From contig CAJQOE010000070.1 of the NCBI GenBank assembly GCA_905479885.1, forward strand, positions 1 through 28,044: DNA of 28,044 nt, given 5' to 3'. The translations under genes and the position numbers were made by a program. The notes under the pieces are model-generated. The model was not told where the DNA came from. It did not search any database and saw nothing but the letters and a program-made list of their open reading frames with translations. How positions within the stretch are numbered: position 1 is the stretch's first letter; every line of letters starts with the position of its first letter. Shown in pieces: positions 1-7,581 of this stretch. The DNA comes from an uncultured Rickettsiaceae bacterium (GTDB taxonomy: Bacteria > Pseudomonadota > Alphaproteobacteria > Rickettsiales > Rickettsiaceae).

Positions 1-127
1 TAGGAGAGTAACCAACTTACGCCACCTTCAAAGGTTTAATACCTCGATTATAACATATTTGACTCAAAACTCGTAGTACAAAGATGCCCTGTATGTCAGT
101 AAATATAATACCTTCAAGCCTTTTCGT

Positions 128-538
128 TCAGACACTATATATGAATTTATTCGTGCTGAACTCGTCTAAAGCCTTTACTTCTGATTTTCTCTGCCGCTCT
201 ATCTCTACTTGTTTTTTTCGCTCTAGAGCTATTTCAAACTTTTTAAGTTCTGCATATTGATCTCTTAGATTTTGTCTTAATAATTCTATTTCTAAGTTAT
301 GTTGGTGAATTTGTGCTTCAACACGCTTTATAGTTTGTCTAAAATGTTGCATATAGCGTTCAAGCATATATGCATAAGGAGTACCTGAATGTTTTTTAAC
401 TTCATTGTCAGCCTCCTCTTCTAAGCTTTGCTTTTTCTGTTCAAGCCTAAGCTTTTCTGATTCAAGATAATCTAGCTTCCGGAGAATTACATCTAGTTTA
501 TTTTTGTTAAGCTTTATAAGAGTCTTAAGTGTTTTCAT
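128..538 (-). CDS. fliJ: Flagellar export protein FliJ
   Basis: Predicted 136-residue FliJ, the soluble stalk or chaperone-escort component of the flagellar type III export ATPase, acting with FliI at the cytoplasmic base of the flagellum. The protein is almost entirely charged heptad-like helix (rich in K, E, Q and L from about residue 10 to 120), as expected of the FliJ two-helix coiled coil, and its length is near the usual 140-150. It begins 9 bp after the fliI stop codon, with a GGAG motif overlapping the end of fliI, so it is probably co-transcribed and coupled. Identity rests on coiled-coil character plus position after fliI, because FliJ sequences are poorly conserved. No obvious terminator follows it before the left edge of the window. 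Confidence 0.82.
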   Translation of the reverse strand: MKTLKTLIKLNKNKLDVILRKLDYLESEKLRLEQKKQSLEEEADNEVKKHSGTPYAYMLERYMQHFRQTIKRVEAQIHQHNLEIELLRQNLRDQYAELKKFEIALERKKQVEIERQRKSEVKALDEFSTNKFIYSV

Positions 539-547
539 AACAACTAA

Positions 548-1885
548 TTACTCCGTAATACCTAATATTTCACCTAACTTCTTGTATGTATCCTCCATAG
601 CACAACTTTCGTCTGGGCGCTGATTAAGGAAGCTTTCTATTTTATTAAAATAACCTATCGATAGATCTACATCTGGATCAGTGCCCTTTTTATATGCACC
701 AAGCCTGATCATTTCAGACATGTCTTGATAAGTAGCTAGCATCTTTCTAGCATAACTAATTTGTCTATTTTCTAAATCATTATTGCATTTAGGCATAGCT
801 CTAGATACGCTCCTTAGAATGTCCACAGCTGGAAATCTACCACGTTCAGCAATAGCTCTATCCAGTACAATGTGACCATCTAATATACCGCGTACAGCAT
901 CACTAATTGGTTCATTTTGATCATCACCTTCTACCAGCACCGTGAATAAACCCGTGATATTAGCAGAATCGACTCCTGGTCCTGCGCGTTCAAGGATCTT
1001 GGGTAACTCACTAAATACAGAAGGGGGGTAGCCTTTAGCAGTTGGTGGCTCACCTACCGCTAAACCAATTTCTCTTTGCGCCATAGCAAAACGTGTTACC
1101 GAATCCATTATACACAAAACTTCTTGACCTTGGTCACGGAAATATTCCGCTACCGCCATCGTCACGTAAGCTGCACGTTTACGCAGCAAAGCTGATTCAT
1201 CACCAGTTGCCATTATTACTACAGCCTTCTTTAGACCCTCTGGACCTAAATACTCCTCTATGAATTCTTTCGCTTCACGGCCGCGTTCACCAATTAAGCC
1301 TATTACTTTTACATCGGTACCGGCGTATTTCGTAAGCATTGAAATTAACACGGACTTTCCAACACCACTTCCAGCAAAAATCCCCATCCTTTGGCCAAAA
1401 CAACAACTAGTAAAGCCATCTATTACCTTTACTCCGAGATCAATTTTACCACCTATGCGTTGCCTTTTATTGGCAGGTGGTGGGTTAGTTTTAAGCAAAT
1501 AACTTCTTTGACCTGGCTTAATAGGGCCCTTATCATCTACTGGCTCACCAAAAGCATTAATTATTCTGCCTAGCCAACTTGCATCCGGATGTATAGTATT
1601 TTCATGCTGGTATACTTCAACTTCTGCACCAGAACCTATACCTTCCGTGTCATCGAACGGCATTAATAGCACTGATTCATTTTCAAAGCCAACTACCTCG
1701 CACAATACATGCGATTTACGAATTGTGTTATTAACTTTACAACGAGAACCTATAGAAACAAACTCGTTAATACCGCGACACTCTATGACTAGACCTTTCA
1801 CAGAAACGACTCTGCCCGATATTTTTATCGGCTTAATATCCTCTATTTCAGCATTTAAAGCTTCGAGATAAGTGTTAAAACTCAT
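548..1885 (-). CDS. fliI: Flagellum-specific ATP synthase FliI (type III export ATPase)
   Basis: 445-residue F1-beta-like ATPase that powers flagellar protein export. An N-terminal beta-barrel is followed by the P-loop AGSGVGKS at residues 171-178, the GERGRE motif near 199-204 and a Walker B VLCIMD at 256-261. After that comes the type III ATPase signature around GEPPTAKGYPPSVFSELP (about 278-295). Full length agrees with FliI (about 440-460). The start ATG has AGGA about 10 nt upstream and lies 15 bp after the EAL gene stop, while fliJ follows 9 bp downstream. This makes an EAL-fliI-fliJ operon. A type III secretion (SctN) ATPase is the main alternative, but FliJ next door and the absence of other injectisome genes favour the flagellar role. 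It implies further flagellar genes elsewhere in the genome. Confidence 0.95.
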   Translation of the reverse strand: MSFNTYLEALNAEIEDIKPIKISGRVVSVKGLVIECRGINEFVSIGSRCKVNNTIRKSHVLCEVVGFENESVLLMPFDDTEGIGSGAEVEVYQHENTIHPDASWLGRIINAFGEPVDDKGPIKPGQRSYLLKTNPPPANKRQRIGGKIDLGVKVIDGFTSCCFGQRMGIFAGSGVGKSVLISMLTKYAGTDVKVIGLIGERGREAKEFIEEYLGPEGLKKAVVIMATGDESALLRKRAAYVTMAVAEYFRDQGQEVLCIMDSVTRFAMAQREIGLAVGEPPTAKGYPPSVFSELPKILERAGPGVDSANITGLFTVLVEGDDQNEPISDAVRGILDGHIVLDRAIAERGRFPAVDILRSVSRAMPKCNNDLENRQISYARKMLATYQDMSEMIRLGAYKKGTDPDVDLSIGYFNKIESFLNQRPDESCAMEDTYKKLGEILGITE

Positions 1886-1900
1886 TGGTATATAATCCTA

Positions 1901-3106
1901 TTAATGAACACGATTTTCAGACGCAGGTAAAAAGAAATTACCCTGCATACCATCAATCTTAATATCAATTAAGATTCTAGCAATTTCACCATTTTCTACA
2001 AATTCAGCCACAGTTTTTATTCCAAGATCCCCTGCTAAGCCAATTAAAGCTTCTACAAAAAACCTACTATGGTTATTACTTAATATATCACGTATATAAC
2101 TACCATCAATTTTAATAATATCAATAGGTAAATTTAAAAGTTGTTTAAAAGACGTAAATCCCGAACCAAAATCATCTAAAGCAAATTTACATCCATACGC
2201 ATGCAATGTGTCAATAAACCTTTTAGTCGTGTTAAAATCATAGTTCAACGAGGTTTCTGTAATTTCTATAATCAGTCGCTTAGCCACATTATACTTTTTT
2301 AATAAACTTTCTATTCGCTTAAGCAATCGATGATTTAAAACACCAACGTTCGAAATATTTACTGATAATTTTATTTTTTTATCTCTTTCTAGCTCTTTGA
2401 TTGCCATTTCTATGACTGTAAAATCAACAATATTAATTAATCCCTTTTTCTCTGCATCTTCAATCATTGGTCCAACAGAGATTAGATTATTCTTTTCATC
2501 TGGAACACGCAATAAACATTCATAATACTCAATATTACCTGACTTACGATCAACAATAGGTTGATATACAAATTTTGCTTTCCCTTTAAGCAATGATACT
2601 CTTAATAAATTCAATTTAATATTACGAGCTCTTAAAGCTTCAATATCGGTTGGGTTATCATCGTGTGAATAATAATAACTACAATCTTGAGAAGATAAGA
2701 TTCCGTATACCAACAGAGATAATAGTTTATCTGCTTTAAGATTTACTTCCGGAGAAAACTTAATACTGCCCACCGAGCATTTTAGATAGCTTTCAGGAAA
2801 TTCATCGTCAATATATAACTGTACTTGGGAATAAATAGAATAAGCTAGTCGAGACGCCACACGAACATCATCTGGAAGTATAATGTATATATTAGTAGGG
2901 TCAGCTGTTCTTACTACTCTATAGTCACCCGACTTGGTACAGGCAGTATGAACCATGCTATAAAATTTATCCATTATGGCACTAGTATCTGATATCAGGA
3001 TGCTTAATTCATCTTGATTAAGAAGCTTTACCGACAGCAAAATGCCAGTTTTTATCCTGTCCATTTCCTGCTGTAAATTAGCCATGATTATTGCTTTTCT
3101 TGCCAT
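1901..3106 (-). CDS. Degenerate GGDEF - EAL domain protein, probable c-di-GMP phosphodiesterase
   Basis: 401 residues. The C-terminal half (about 170-398) is an EAL domain with every recognised catalytic and metal-binding position present: E196 (in ECL, replacing EAL), N250, E281, the DDFGSG pair D311/D312, K332, E368 and Q388. It is therefore predicted to hydrolyse cyclic di-GMP. The N-terminal part (about 20-150) looks like a worn GGDEF fold: a DYRVVR strand is followed by TADPTN where GGDEF should be, so no cyclase activity is expected. There is no transmembrane segment or signal peptide, so it should be cytoplasmic. The first ATG is chosen because AGGA lies four nucleotides upstream; an in-frame ATG seven codons later has no ribosome site. 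It is the first gene of the fliI-fliJ operon, which suggests control of motility. Confidence 0.85.
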   Translation of the reverse strand: MARKAIIMANLQQEMDRIKTGILLSVKLLNQDELSILISDTSAIMDKFYSMVHTACTKSGDYRVVRTADPTNIYIILPDDVRVASRLAYSIYSQVQLYIDDEFPESYLKCSVGSIKFSPEVNLKADKLLSLLVYGILSSQDCSYYYSHDDNPTDIEALRARNIKLNLLRVSLLKGKAKFVYQPIVDRKSGNIEYYECLLRVPDEKNNLISVGPMIEDAEKKGLINIVDFTVIEMAIKELERDKKIKLSVNISNVGVLNHRLLKRIESLLKKYNVAKRLIIEITETSLNYDFNTTKRFIDTLHAYGCKFALDDFGSGFTSFKQLLNLPIDIIKIDGSYIRDILSNNHSRFFVEALIGLAGDLGIKTVAEFVENGEIARILIDIKIDGMQGNFFLPASENRVH

Positions 3107-3180
3107 AACATCCTATGCTTTGAAAATATTGATTTATATGATAGCAATAATCTTAATATTTTAAAACCTTAAAAGATTTT

Positions 3181-3444
3181 ATGAGCAGAAAAGAAATTAT
3201 TGAAAAAAAGCTAAGTGTACTAAATCCACATATTCTGAAAGTTATTGATAATAGCGCCGCTCACGCTGGGCATGCTGGTAACCCCAATAATGATGGAGAA
3301 ACACATTTCGAGATACAAATCTCATCTACTCAACTTGATAACCTAACAAAAATAAAACAACACAGAATTATAAATAACGCGCTAAAAGACGAATTTGCTA
3401 GCGGCTTACATGCTCTTTCTATTAAAATAATTGCAAAAATATAA
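3181..3444 (+). CDS. bolA: BolA family protein
   Basis: 87-residue BolA-like protein. In known systems BolA proteins bind monothiol glutaredoxins through a shared [2Fe-2S] cluster and act in iron handling or as DNA-binding regulators. The sequence has the class II KH-like pattern: an N-terminal helix ending in LNPHILKVID, then the glycine/histidine loop with H28 and H31, the HFEIQISS strand at 42-49, and a C-terminal GLHALSIKI strand with H77. Length matches the family. It is divergent from the EAL gene (74 bp between starts) and 7 bp ahead of the UbiK-like gene. The upstream AAAAGA is only a weak ribosome site. Regulation cannot be read from the sequence. Confidence 0.9.
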   Translation: MSRKEIIEKKLSVLNPHILKVIDNSAAHAGHAGNPNNDGETHFEIQISSTQLDNLTKIKQHRIINNALKDEFASGLHALSIKIIAKI

Positions 3445-3451
3445 ATTTACT

Positions 3452-3655
3452 ATGACTCAAGAAAGCATTATTAGGATATTGGCCGGCGCCAATAAAGTAG
3501 CGCGACAATCCAAAGAGGTTATAAAAACATCTAGCACAAATTATATAGAACAAAACATAATGAAGGGTAATTACGTTACGCGCGAAGAATACGAACAGTT
3601 GCAAAAATTAGTGCTAAAACTCAAACAAGAAATCATAGAATTAAAAACCCAATAA
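3452..3655 (+). CDS. ubiK: UbiK/BMFP-domain accessory protein
   Basis: 67-residue protein with the small BMFP/UbiK layout: an amphipathic N-terminal region (residues 1-30), then YVTREEYEQLQKLVLKL and a terminal coiled-coil helix. UbiK is a membrane-associated accessory factor for aerobic ubiquinone assembly. The VTREE motif followed by a heptad helix is typical of alphaproteobacterial members. The ATG at 3452 is preferred over an in-frame TTG seven codons upstream (3431), because the TTG would overlap bolA by 14 bp. No strong Shine-Dalgarno is visible for either start, so translation may depend on coupling to bolA. The assignment rests on the short motif and length only. Confidence 0.7.
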   Translation: MTQESIIRILAGANKVARQSKEVIKTSSTNYIEQNIMKGNYVTREEYEQLQKLVLKLKQEIIELKTQ

Positions 3656-3748
3656 AATAGCGACAAAAATAACAACAACTTTCTCCTATTACCCGTAAAA
3701 AGCAACCCTAGCATTAAATTTTTATTATTTTATATATTTCTGATATAC

Positions 3749-3754
3749 TATAAT
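3749..3754 (+). promoter_or_regulatory. Possible -10 element for the phasin gene
   Basis: A perfect TATAAT lies 35 bp upstream of the phasin start, in a very AT-rich spacer. No good -35 hexamer sits 16-18 bp upstream, so this is suggestive only. Confidence 0.3.
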
Positions 3755-3788
3755 TGTCATGTAAACTTAAATAATAGAGAAATTGACT

Positions 3789-4220
3789 ATGAATAATAAT
3801 CCGTTTGAACAAATGCAATCATTTATGAAAAATGAAAACTTTACTAAAAACATGAAAGACATGCCAAACATGGACTTCTCTGCCGCTTCAAACATGATGA
3901 AGAGCACAGCTGAAGCTATCAATTCAACTAATCAAATGGCTTCTGAAAGCATACAATCCATTGTTAAACGTGGAGCAGACTCATTACAGAAAAATACCAC
4001 TGAGCTATATAATACAATGAAAGAAGCTGTATCAGCTGGTGACGCAAACCAAATCAATCAATGCCAGCAAAAATATCTGCTAACAGCGATTGATAACAAT
4101 GTTAACAGCACTAAAGAAATACTTGATATGTCTACTAAATCAATGATGGAAATTATTGATGTTTTTCATAACGGCTTCAAGGAAAACATCAACAAAAGCC
4201 AACCTAAAGCAAAAAAATAA
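3789..4220 (+). CDS. Phasin family protein
   Basis: 143 residues, mostly long amphipathic helices with a Met/Asn/Gln/Ser-rich N-terminus (MNNNPFEQM) and a lysine-rich tail (KSQPKAKK). The central stretch, roughly 40-125, follows the phasin pattern of FxxxSNMMKSTAEAI, then SIQSIVKRG, then a second helix pair. Phasins coat polyhydroxyalkanoate granules and affect their size; in bacteria with few storage genes they may have other surface or stress roles. The ATG at 3789 is preferred to the in-frame TTG two codons earlier, because AGAGAAA sits at a normal distance from it. The gene ends 14 bp before a strong hairpin, so it looks monocistronic. Family-level confidence is moderate; the protein is low in complexity. 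Confidence 0.7.
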   Translation: MNNNPFEQMQSFMKNENFTKNMKDMPNMDFSAASNMMKSTAEAINSTNQMASESIQSIVKRGADSLQKNTTELYNTMKEAVSAGDANQINQCQQKYLLTAIDNNVNSTKEILDMSTKSMMEIIDVFHNGFKENINKSQPKAKK

Positions 4221-4234
4221 TTATCCCTACCATA

Positions 4235-4268
4235 AGCTGCTATGCCATAATTTTATGACATAGCAGCT
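4235..4268 (+). terminator. Strong hairpin after the phasin gene
   Basis: Two 16-nt arms (4235-4250 and 4253-4268), identical as inverted repeats except for one C/A mismatch, flank a 2-nt centre. The hairpin starts 14 nt after the stop codon. It lacks a T-run on its 3' side, so it may act as an RNA-stabilising 3' end or a factor-dependent terminator and not as a classical intrinsic one. Confidence 0.6.
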
Positions 4269-4403
4269 CTCTGAATATAATTACAATATATTATTTTATA
4301 AAATACGGTGGTAGTACACTTAGTTTTTTTAAGCTAAAACTGTACCAAAGCTTTATGAAATTTGGATATGCCAGAACTAGGATAACGCTCCAGAACTTAT
4401 TAC

Positions 4404-4432
4404 TTGTAATCGATGCTATTTTATCATAAATT
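4404..4432 (+). promoter_or_regulatory. Candidate sigma-70 promoter for the 4469-6126 pair
   Basis: TTGTAA (4404-4409), a 17-bp spacer and TAAATT (4427-4432), each four of six to consensus, about 37 bp before the start codon. In DNA this AT-rich such matches arise by chance fairly often. Confidence 0.35.
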
Positions 4433-4468
4433 TTTAGCCTAATTAAAGAACCTTGAGGTATTTGGTAA

Positions 4469-5158
4469 ATGAAAAATTTTATAAAGGATAATATCGTTTT
4501 AATTTTTGGTATAAGCTTACCAATAATATTAGTTATTATATTTATTTTGGCATCAACACTACCAAAATACTTTGTAGCAACGCCGCAATATGACTTTATT
4601 TTCTCAGATTCGCAACGTAATAATAATTATGAATTCGTTGTTATAAATCAGAAAATTCATTTTCGAGTTTTTCCTGCAAGGTCGCATAACGCAACAACTC
4701 AACATCTCTATCGTTACGTCGCAGCTACGGGCAAAGTACAGGAAATTACTTTTATTCCACCGAATATGCCAACACAAAAAATTTCTAAAGTTCCTAATAG
4801 CATCAATGCTAATATTATAGTTTCAGTTGACCCTCAAAACCTTCCTTCAGAAGAACAGGCAAGAGATACTTCTAAAATCATTTCAAAAATCAGTGATGGT
4901 GAAGCTGTTCAGTCTAACACCATTCCTGTCACAGAGTTGATGGGTATAGAAATTGATAGTTCAATTATAGCTCCGGATGGATATAAATTTGTTGCTAATA
5001 ATAGCTTTAATCATGGAGGCATTTTGTTTCCCGCAGTTTCTTCGAAAAAAAATGAGATTACGATTGATAAGAACGGAAGGAAAATACCAATTATCTACAA
5101 TAATCATGGTAATGTGTATTATCATGATCCAATTTTTATAGGCTGGATTATCCCATGA
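4469..5158 (+). CDS. Uncharacterised membrane-anchored protein
   Basis: 229 residues; I do not recognise a named family with certainty. One hydrophobic segment (about 9-30) follows a short basic N-terminus, giving a single-pass anchor with the rest predicted outside the cytoplasm. Just after the anchor comes the stretch LPKYFVATPQYDFIFSD, of a kind I associate with hypothetical proteins found next to DUF2157 membrane proteins. The remainder is beta-rich, with no cysteines and no visible catalytic motif. Its stop overlaps the start of the next gene in ATGA (5155-5158), so the two are translationally coupled and probably act as a pair. A GAGG element lies about 12 nt before the ATG. Function unknown. 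Confidence 0.75.
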   Translation: MKNFIKDNIVLIFGISLPIILVIIFILASTLPKYFVATPQYDFIFSDSQRNNNYEFVVINQKIHFRVFPARSHNATTQHLYRYVAATGKVQEITFIPPNMPTQKISKVPNSINANIIVSVDPQNLPSEEQARDTSKIISKISDGEAVQSNTIPVTELMGIEIDSSIIAPDGYKFVANNSFNHGGILFPAVSSKKNEITIDKNGRKIPIIYNNHGNVYYHDPIFIGWIIP

Positions 5159-6126
5159 TTACTAAAGAACAAGCTATTAAGAAAATTATTGCTCTAATAA
5201 AAGATAATAAGATCACTCTTGAAGAGATATCCTCTGCAATTGGTCATCAGCAAATTGAGGCTAATAAAAAGGACGGCTTTACTCTGGTGCGTTTATTTTC
5301 TTATCTGGGAGGGATCTTTATCTTATTTGGGTTAAGTGCTTATATTACAATCGATTGGGATAATTTGAATTCTTTTTCTCGCATTATAATCACTTTAGGA
5401 TCGGGAATCACTAGCCTAATCCTTGCGATTATTTCATTATCGCAAAACAAGAAAGAAAATTACTCTATTATTCTAATTATATTGTCGGCATTATTACAGC
5501 CAACAGGTCTATTTGTAGCTGTGATTGAATTTTCAAATGGCGGTGGTAATATATTGATTCCTGCGATGCTTATTTTCGGTATTCTGGCTCTACAATATGG
5601 AATTTTATTCCTTAAATTAAAGCGCACCGCGTTGTTATTTTTTACGATCTACTTCGCAACCGCATCTTTTATTAGTATAGCTGATTTCATAGATATTCCA
5701 CGTAATTTAATTGAATTTATTGTTGGCGTAAGTTTTGTTGCCCTTAGTTATGTTATACAGCGTACACCTTATAATATCATTTGTGGAGTTGGTTATTTTG
5801 TAGGAAGTATTAGTTTATTATGGATGTCTTTTGATCTTCTGCAGGATACTTTTTTTGAAATATCCTATATTGGGATCACGTGCTTTATGCTTTATGTTAG
5901 CACTATTGTTTGCAGCCGCTCTATTCTAGCTACATCTACAATTGCTATGTTTGTGTATCTTTCATATTTTACCAAGCAACATTTCTTGAATTCGATCGGG
6001 TGGCCTATAAGTCTGATGTTGTTAGGGGTTATATTCTTTGGCATTAGTGGCATAGCACTTAAGATTAATAATGCACTGGCGTCAAGAGAGCGAGACCGTA
6101 ATAGCACCCAAAAACTGGCCTACTAA
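5155..6126 (+). CDS. DUF2157-like polytopic membrane protein
   Basis: 323 residues. A roughly 45-residue cytoplasmic N-terminus (ITKEQAIKKIIALIKDNKI) is followed by about ten hydrophobic segments. The first pair contains LFSYLGGIFILFGLSAYI and then the WDNL motif, the hallmark arrangement of DUF2157 proteins. No charged transport or catalytic signature is visible, and the family has no agreed function. The gene starts inside the stop codon of its partner (ATGA overlap). It is convergent with the ABC substrate-binding gene; the 172-bp gap between them shows no convincing terminator. Family assignment is moderately confident and the role is unknown. Confidence 0.72.
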   Translation: MITKEQAIKKIIALIKDNKITLEEISSAIGHQQIEANKKDGFTLVRLFSYLGGIFILFGLSAYITIDWDNLNSFSRIIITLGSGITSLILAIISLSQNKKENYSIILIILSALLQPTGLFVAVIEFSNGGGNILIPAMLIFGILALQYGILFLKLKRTALLFFTIYFATASFISIADFIDIPRNLIEFIVGVSFVALSYVIQRTPYNIICGVGYFVGSISLLWMSFDLLQDTFFEISYIGITCFMLYVSTIVCSRSILATSTIAMFVYLSYFTKQHFLNSIGWPISLMLLGVIFFGISGIALKINNALASRERDRNSTQKLAY

Positions 6127-6298
6127 ACTGAAATTAGAAATCCAAGCTTTAATAATATAGGATTACTTCTTATAGCGCTTGATTTAAATTTACAGGTCAA
6201 AACTCCAAGACATTCCATTAATTAGAGGTATATTAAGGAGATACTTCAAGTTTACCAAAAAAACTCAGTATAGTTTAAAGCGCTGTAATCTTAGCATT

Positions 6299-7279
6299 TT
6301 AATAGGTGATAACTAATTTAGCTTCAGATATTAACTCTGCTGATAATATAATCCCTAATTTTTCTGCTACTTTAGCATTCAAAACAAGCTCTGTTTTTCT
6401 TGGAAAATCAACAGCAACTTCGCTTATATTTTCGCCTTTTATAATACGAATTATCATAGCTGCTGTCTGACGACCAATATCATACTGATTTGGGCCAAGA
6501 GCTGCGATGGCACCATCTACAACAATATCTGTATCACTTACAAAGACTGGTATTTTTTGTGCATTAGCTGCCTTTACAATAACGCGCAAGGCTGATAAAG
6601 CTGTATTATCGTTACTAATAAATATTGCATCAACAGACGAGCTTAATTTAATAGCGCTTTGTGCTACCTCTGAGCTTTTACTGGCCGGCATAACAACCAG
6701 CTCAATACCATATTTAGGGCAAACTTTTCTTAATTTTTCAATCAAACTAATCGAATTCATCTCCCCGGGGTTGTACAGAAATCCTAGTTTTTTTATCCTA
6801 GGCTTAACACGCTTAAACATTTCTATCTGCGGCTCTAACGGAACAAAATTCGATACACCAGATATATTACTGCCTGGATGCTCTAAGCTCGATACTAAAT
6901 TTGCACCAATCGGATCAGTTATTGTAGTGAATATTAATTTAGCCTTACTATCTCTGAGATACTTCACAAAAGATTGGGCAGCAACAGTTCCAACACCAAC
7001 TACTATATCTGGTTCATTACTTACAAATTTATTAGCAATTTGTCCTGCCAAAGATACATTGCCTTGAGCAGATTCAATTTTTAAATCCAAATTGTGATCT
7101 TTGATATATCCAGCCTCAGTTAACCCTTCTACAATTCCCCTTGTAGTTGCATCTAAAGCTGAGTGCTCAACCAACTGATTTATATATATTTTGACTTTTT
7201 TTCCTTCAATAGGAACATTAGATTGTAGTAATAAAGAAGCTATTCCTATAGCAACCAACCATATTATATTTCTAAACAT
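6299..7279 (-). CDS. ABC-type substrate-binding protein (TrpX-like, ABC_sub_bind family)
   Basis: 326 residues. The N-terminal hydrophobic stretch (about 3-19) suggests export to the periplasm. A two-lobe periplasmic-binding fold follows: KVKIYINQLVEH begins lobe one, DIVVGVGTVAAQ and TITDPIGANLV line the cleft, and FLYNPGEMNS then PVFVSDTDIV appear in lobe two. This is the pattern of the YtrF/TrpX group of Pfam ABC_sub_bind, some of which are assigned to tryptophan or related aromatic amino-acid uptake. The gene lies one nucleotide after the TrpR/YerC regulator, with AAGGAG at ideal spacing overlapping that gene's end, so they form one operon. No permease or ATPase gene accompanies it here. 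The substrate is inferred only from context. Confidence 0.85.
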   Translation of the reverse strand: MFRNIIWLVAIGIASLLLQSNVPIEGKKVKIYINQLVEHSALDATTRGIVEGLTEAGYIKDHNLDLKIESAQGNVSLAGQIANKFVSNEPDIVVGVGTVAAQSFVKYLRDSKAKLIFTTITDPIGANLVSSLEHPGSNISGVSNFVPLEPQIEMFKRVKPRIKKLGFLYNPGEMNSISLIEKLRKVCPKYGIELVVMPASKSSEVAQSAIKLSSSVDAIFISNDNTALSALRVIVKAANAQKIPVFVSDTDIVVDGAIAALGPNQYDIGRQTAAMIIRIIKGENISEVAVDFPRKTELVLNAKVAEKLGIILSAELISEAKLVITY

Positions 7280-7280
7280 A

Positions 7281-7571
7281 TTACTCCTTCTCTTTTTTTA
7301 GAATATTCCTATAACCGCCATAAGATTCATCTCTTAAAAATCTAGCAACTCTGCCAATTGTCGTCAGACTTGCTCCAGTGATTTTATGAATATCTCGGTA
7401 TGATAATTTTTCTGCTGCCAATAACTGACAGACACGCCATCTTTCTTTTAAAGCCTTGAGTTCACTTGGAGTGCACAAATCTGTTAAAAAACTATCTAAA
7501 TCATTTTTAGTTTTTAACTGCAAAATTGCTTCATTTAGTTCCAAGGGTTTTTCATCATATTTATCTGTCAT
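7281..7571 (-). CDS. TrpR/YerC-family transcriptional regulator
   Basis: 96-residue all-helical DNA-binding protein of the Trp repressor superfamily (TrpR, YerC/YecD type). The hallmark segment is LTDLCTPSELKALKERWRVCQLLAAEKLSYRDI, followed by the helix-turn-helix ITGASLTTIGRVARFL (about 63-80). TrpR itself binds operator DNA when loaded with L-tryptophan; YerC members are less well studied and their ligand is uncertain. AAGAAGG lies 7 nt before the ATG. Directly upstream is a 52-bp near-perfect palindrome containing a consensus promoter and a TrpR-operator-like core, which suggests autoregulation. The downstream TrpX-like gene shares its transcript, and amino-acid uptake would be a natural target. 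Confidence 0.9.
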   Translation of the reverse strand: MTDKYDEKPLELNEAILQLKTKNDLDSFLTDLCTPSELKALKERWRVCQLLAAEKLSYRDIHKITGASLTTIGRVARFLRDESYGGYRNILKKEKE

Positions 7572-7581
7572 CTATAACCTT

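Noticed and set aside
1..127. A TATAAT on the minus strand (52-47) and a tRNA-like GGCGTAAGTTGGTTA stretch near the left edge
   Set aside because: No -35 at proper spacing and no complete cloverleaf can be formed in the bases available; not enough sequence to call a promoter or tRNA.
4311..4356. Possible stem AGTTTT/AAAACT with flanking GTAC sequences
   Set aside because: Six AT pairs in AT-rich DNA with poor flanking symmetry; not distinguishable from chance.
4371..4396. CCAGAAC repeated 19 bp apart upstream of the 4469 gene
   Set aside because: Only seven bases in two copies; easily chance, and no regulator context.
6261..6276. Small hairpin with a T-run downstream of the substrate-binding protein gene (minus strand)
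   Set aside because: The stem is only five AT-rich base pairs; too weak to call a terminator.
6507..7067. 186-codon plus-strand open frame opposite the substrate-binding protein gene
   Set aside because: Lies entirely inside a clear gene on the other strand with signal peptide and family motifs; no ribosome site or family resemblance.
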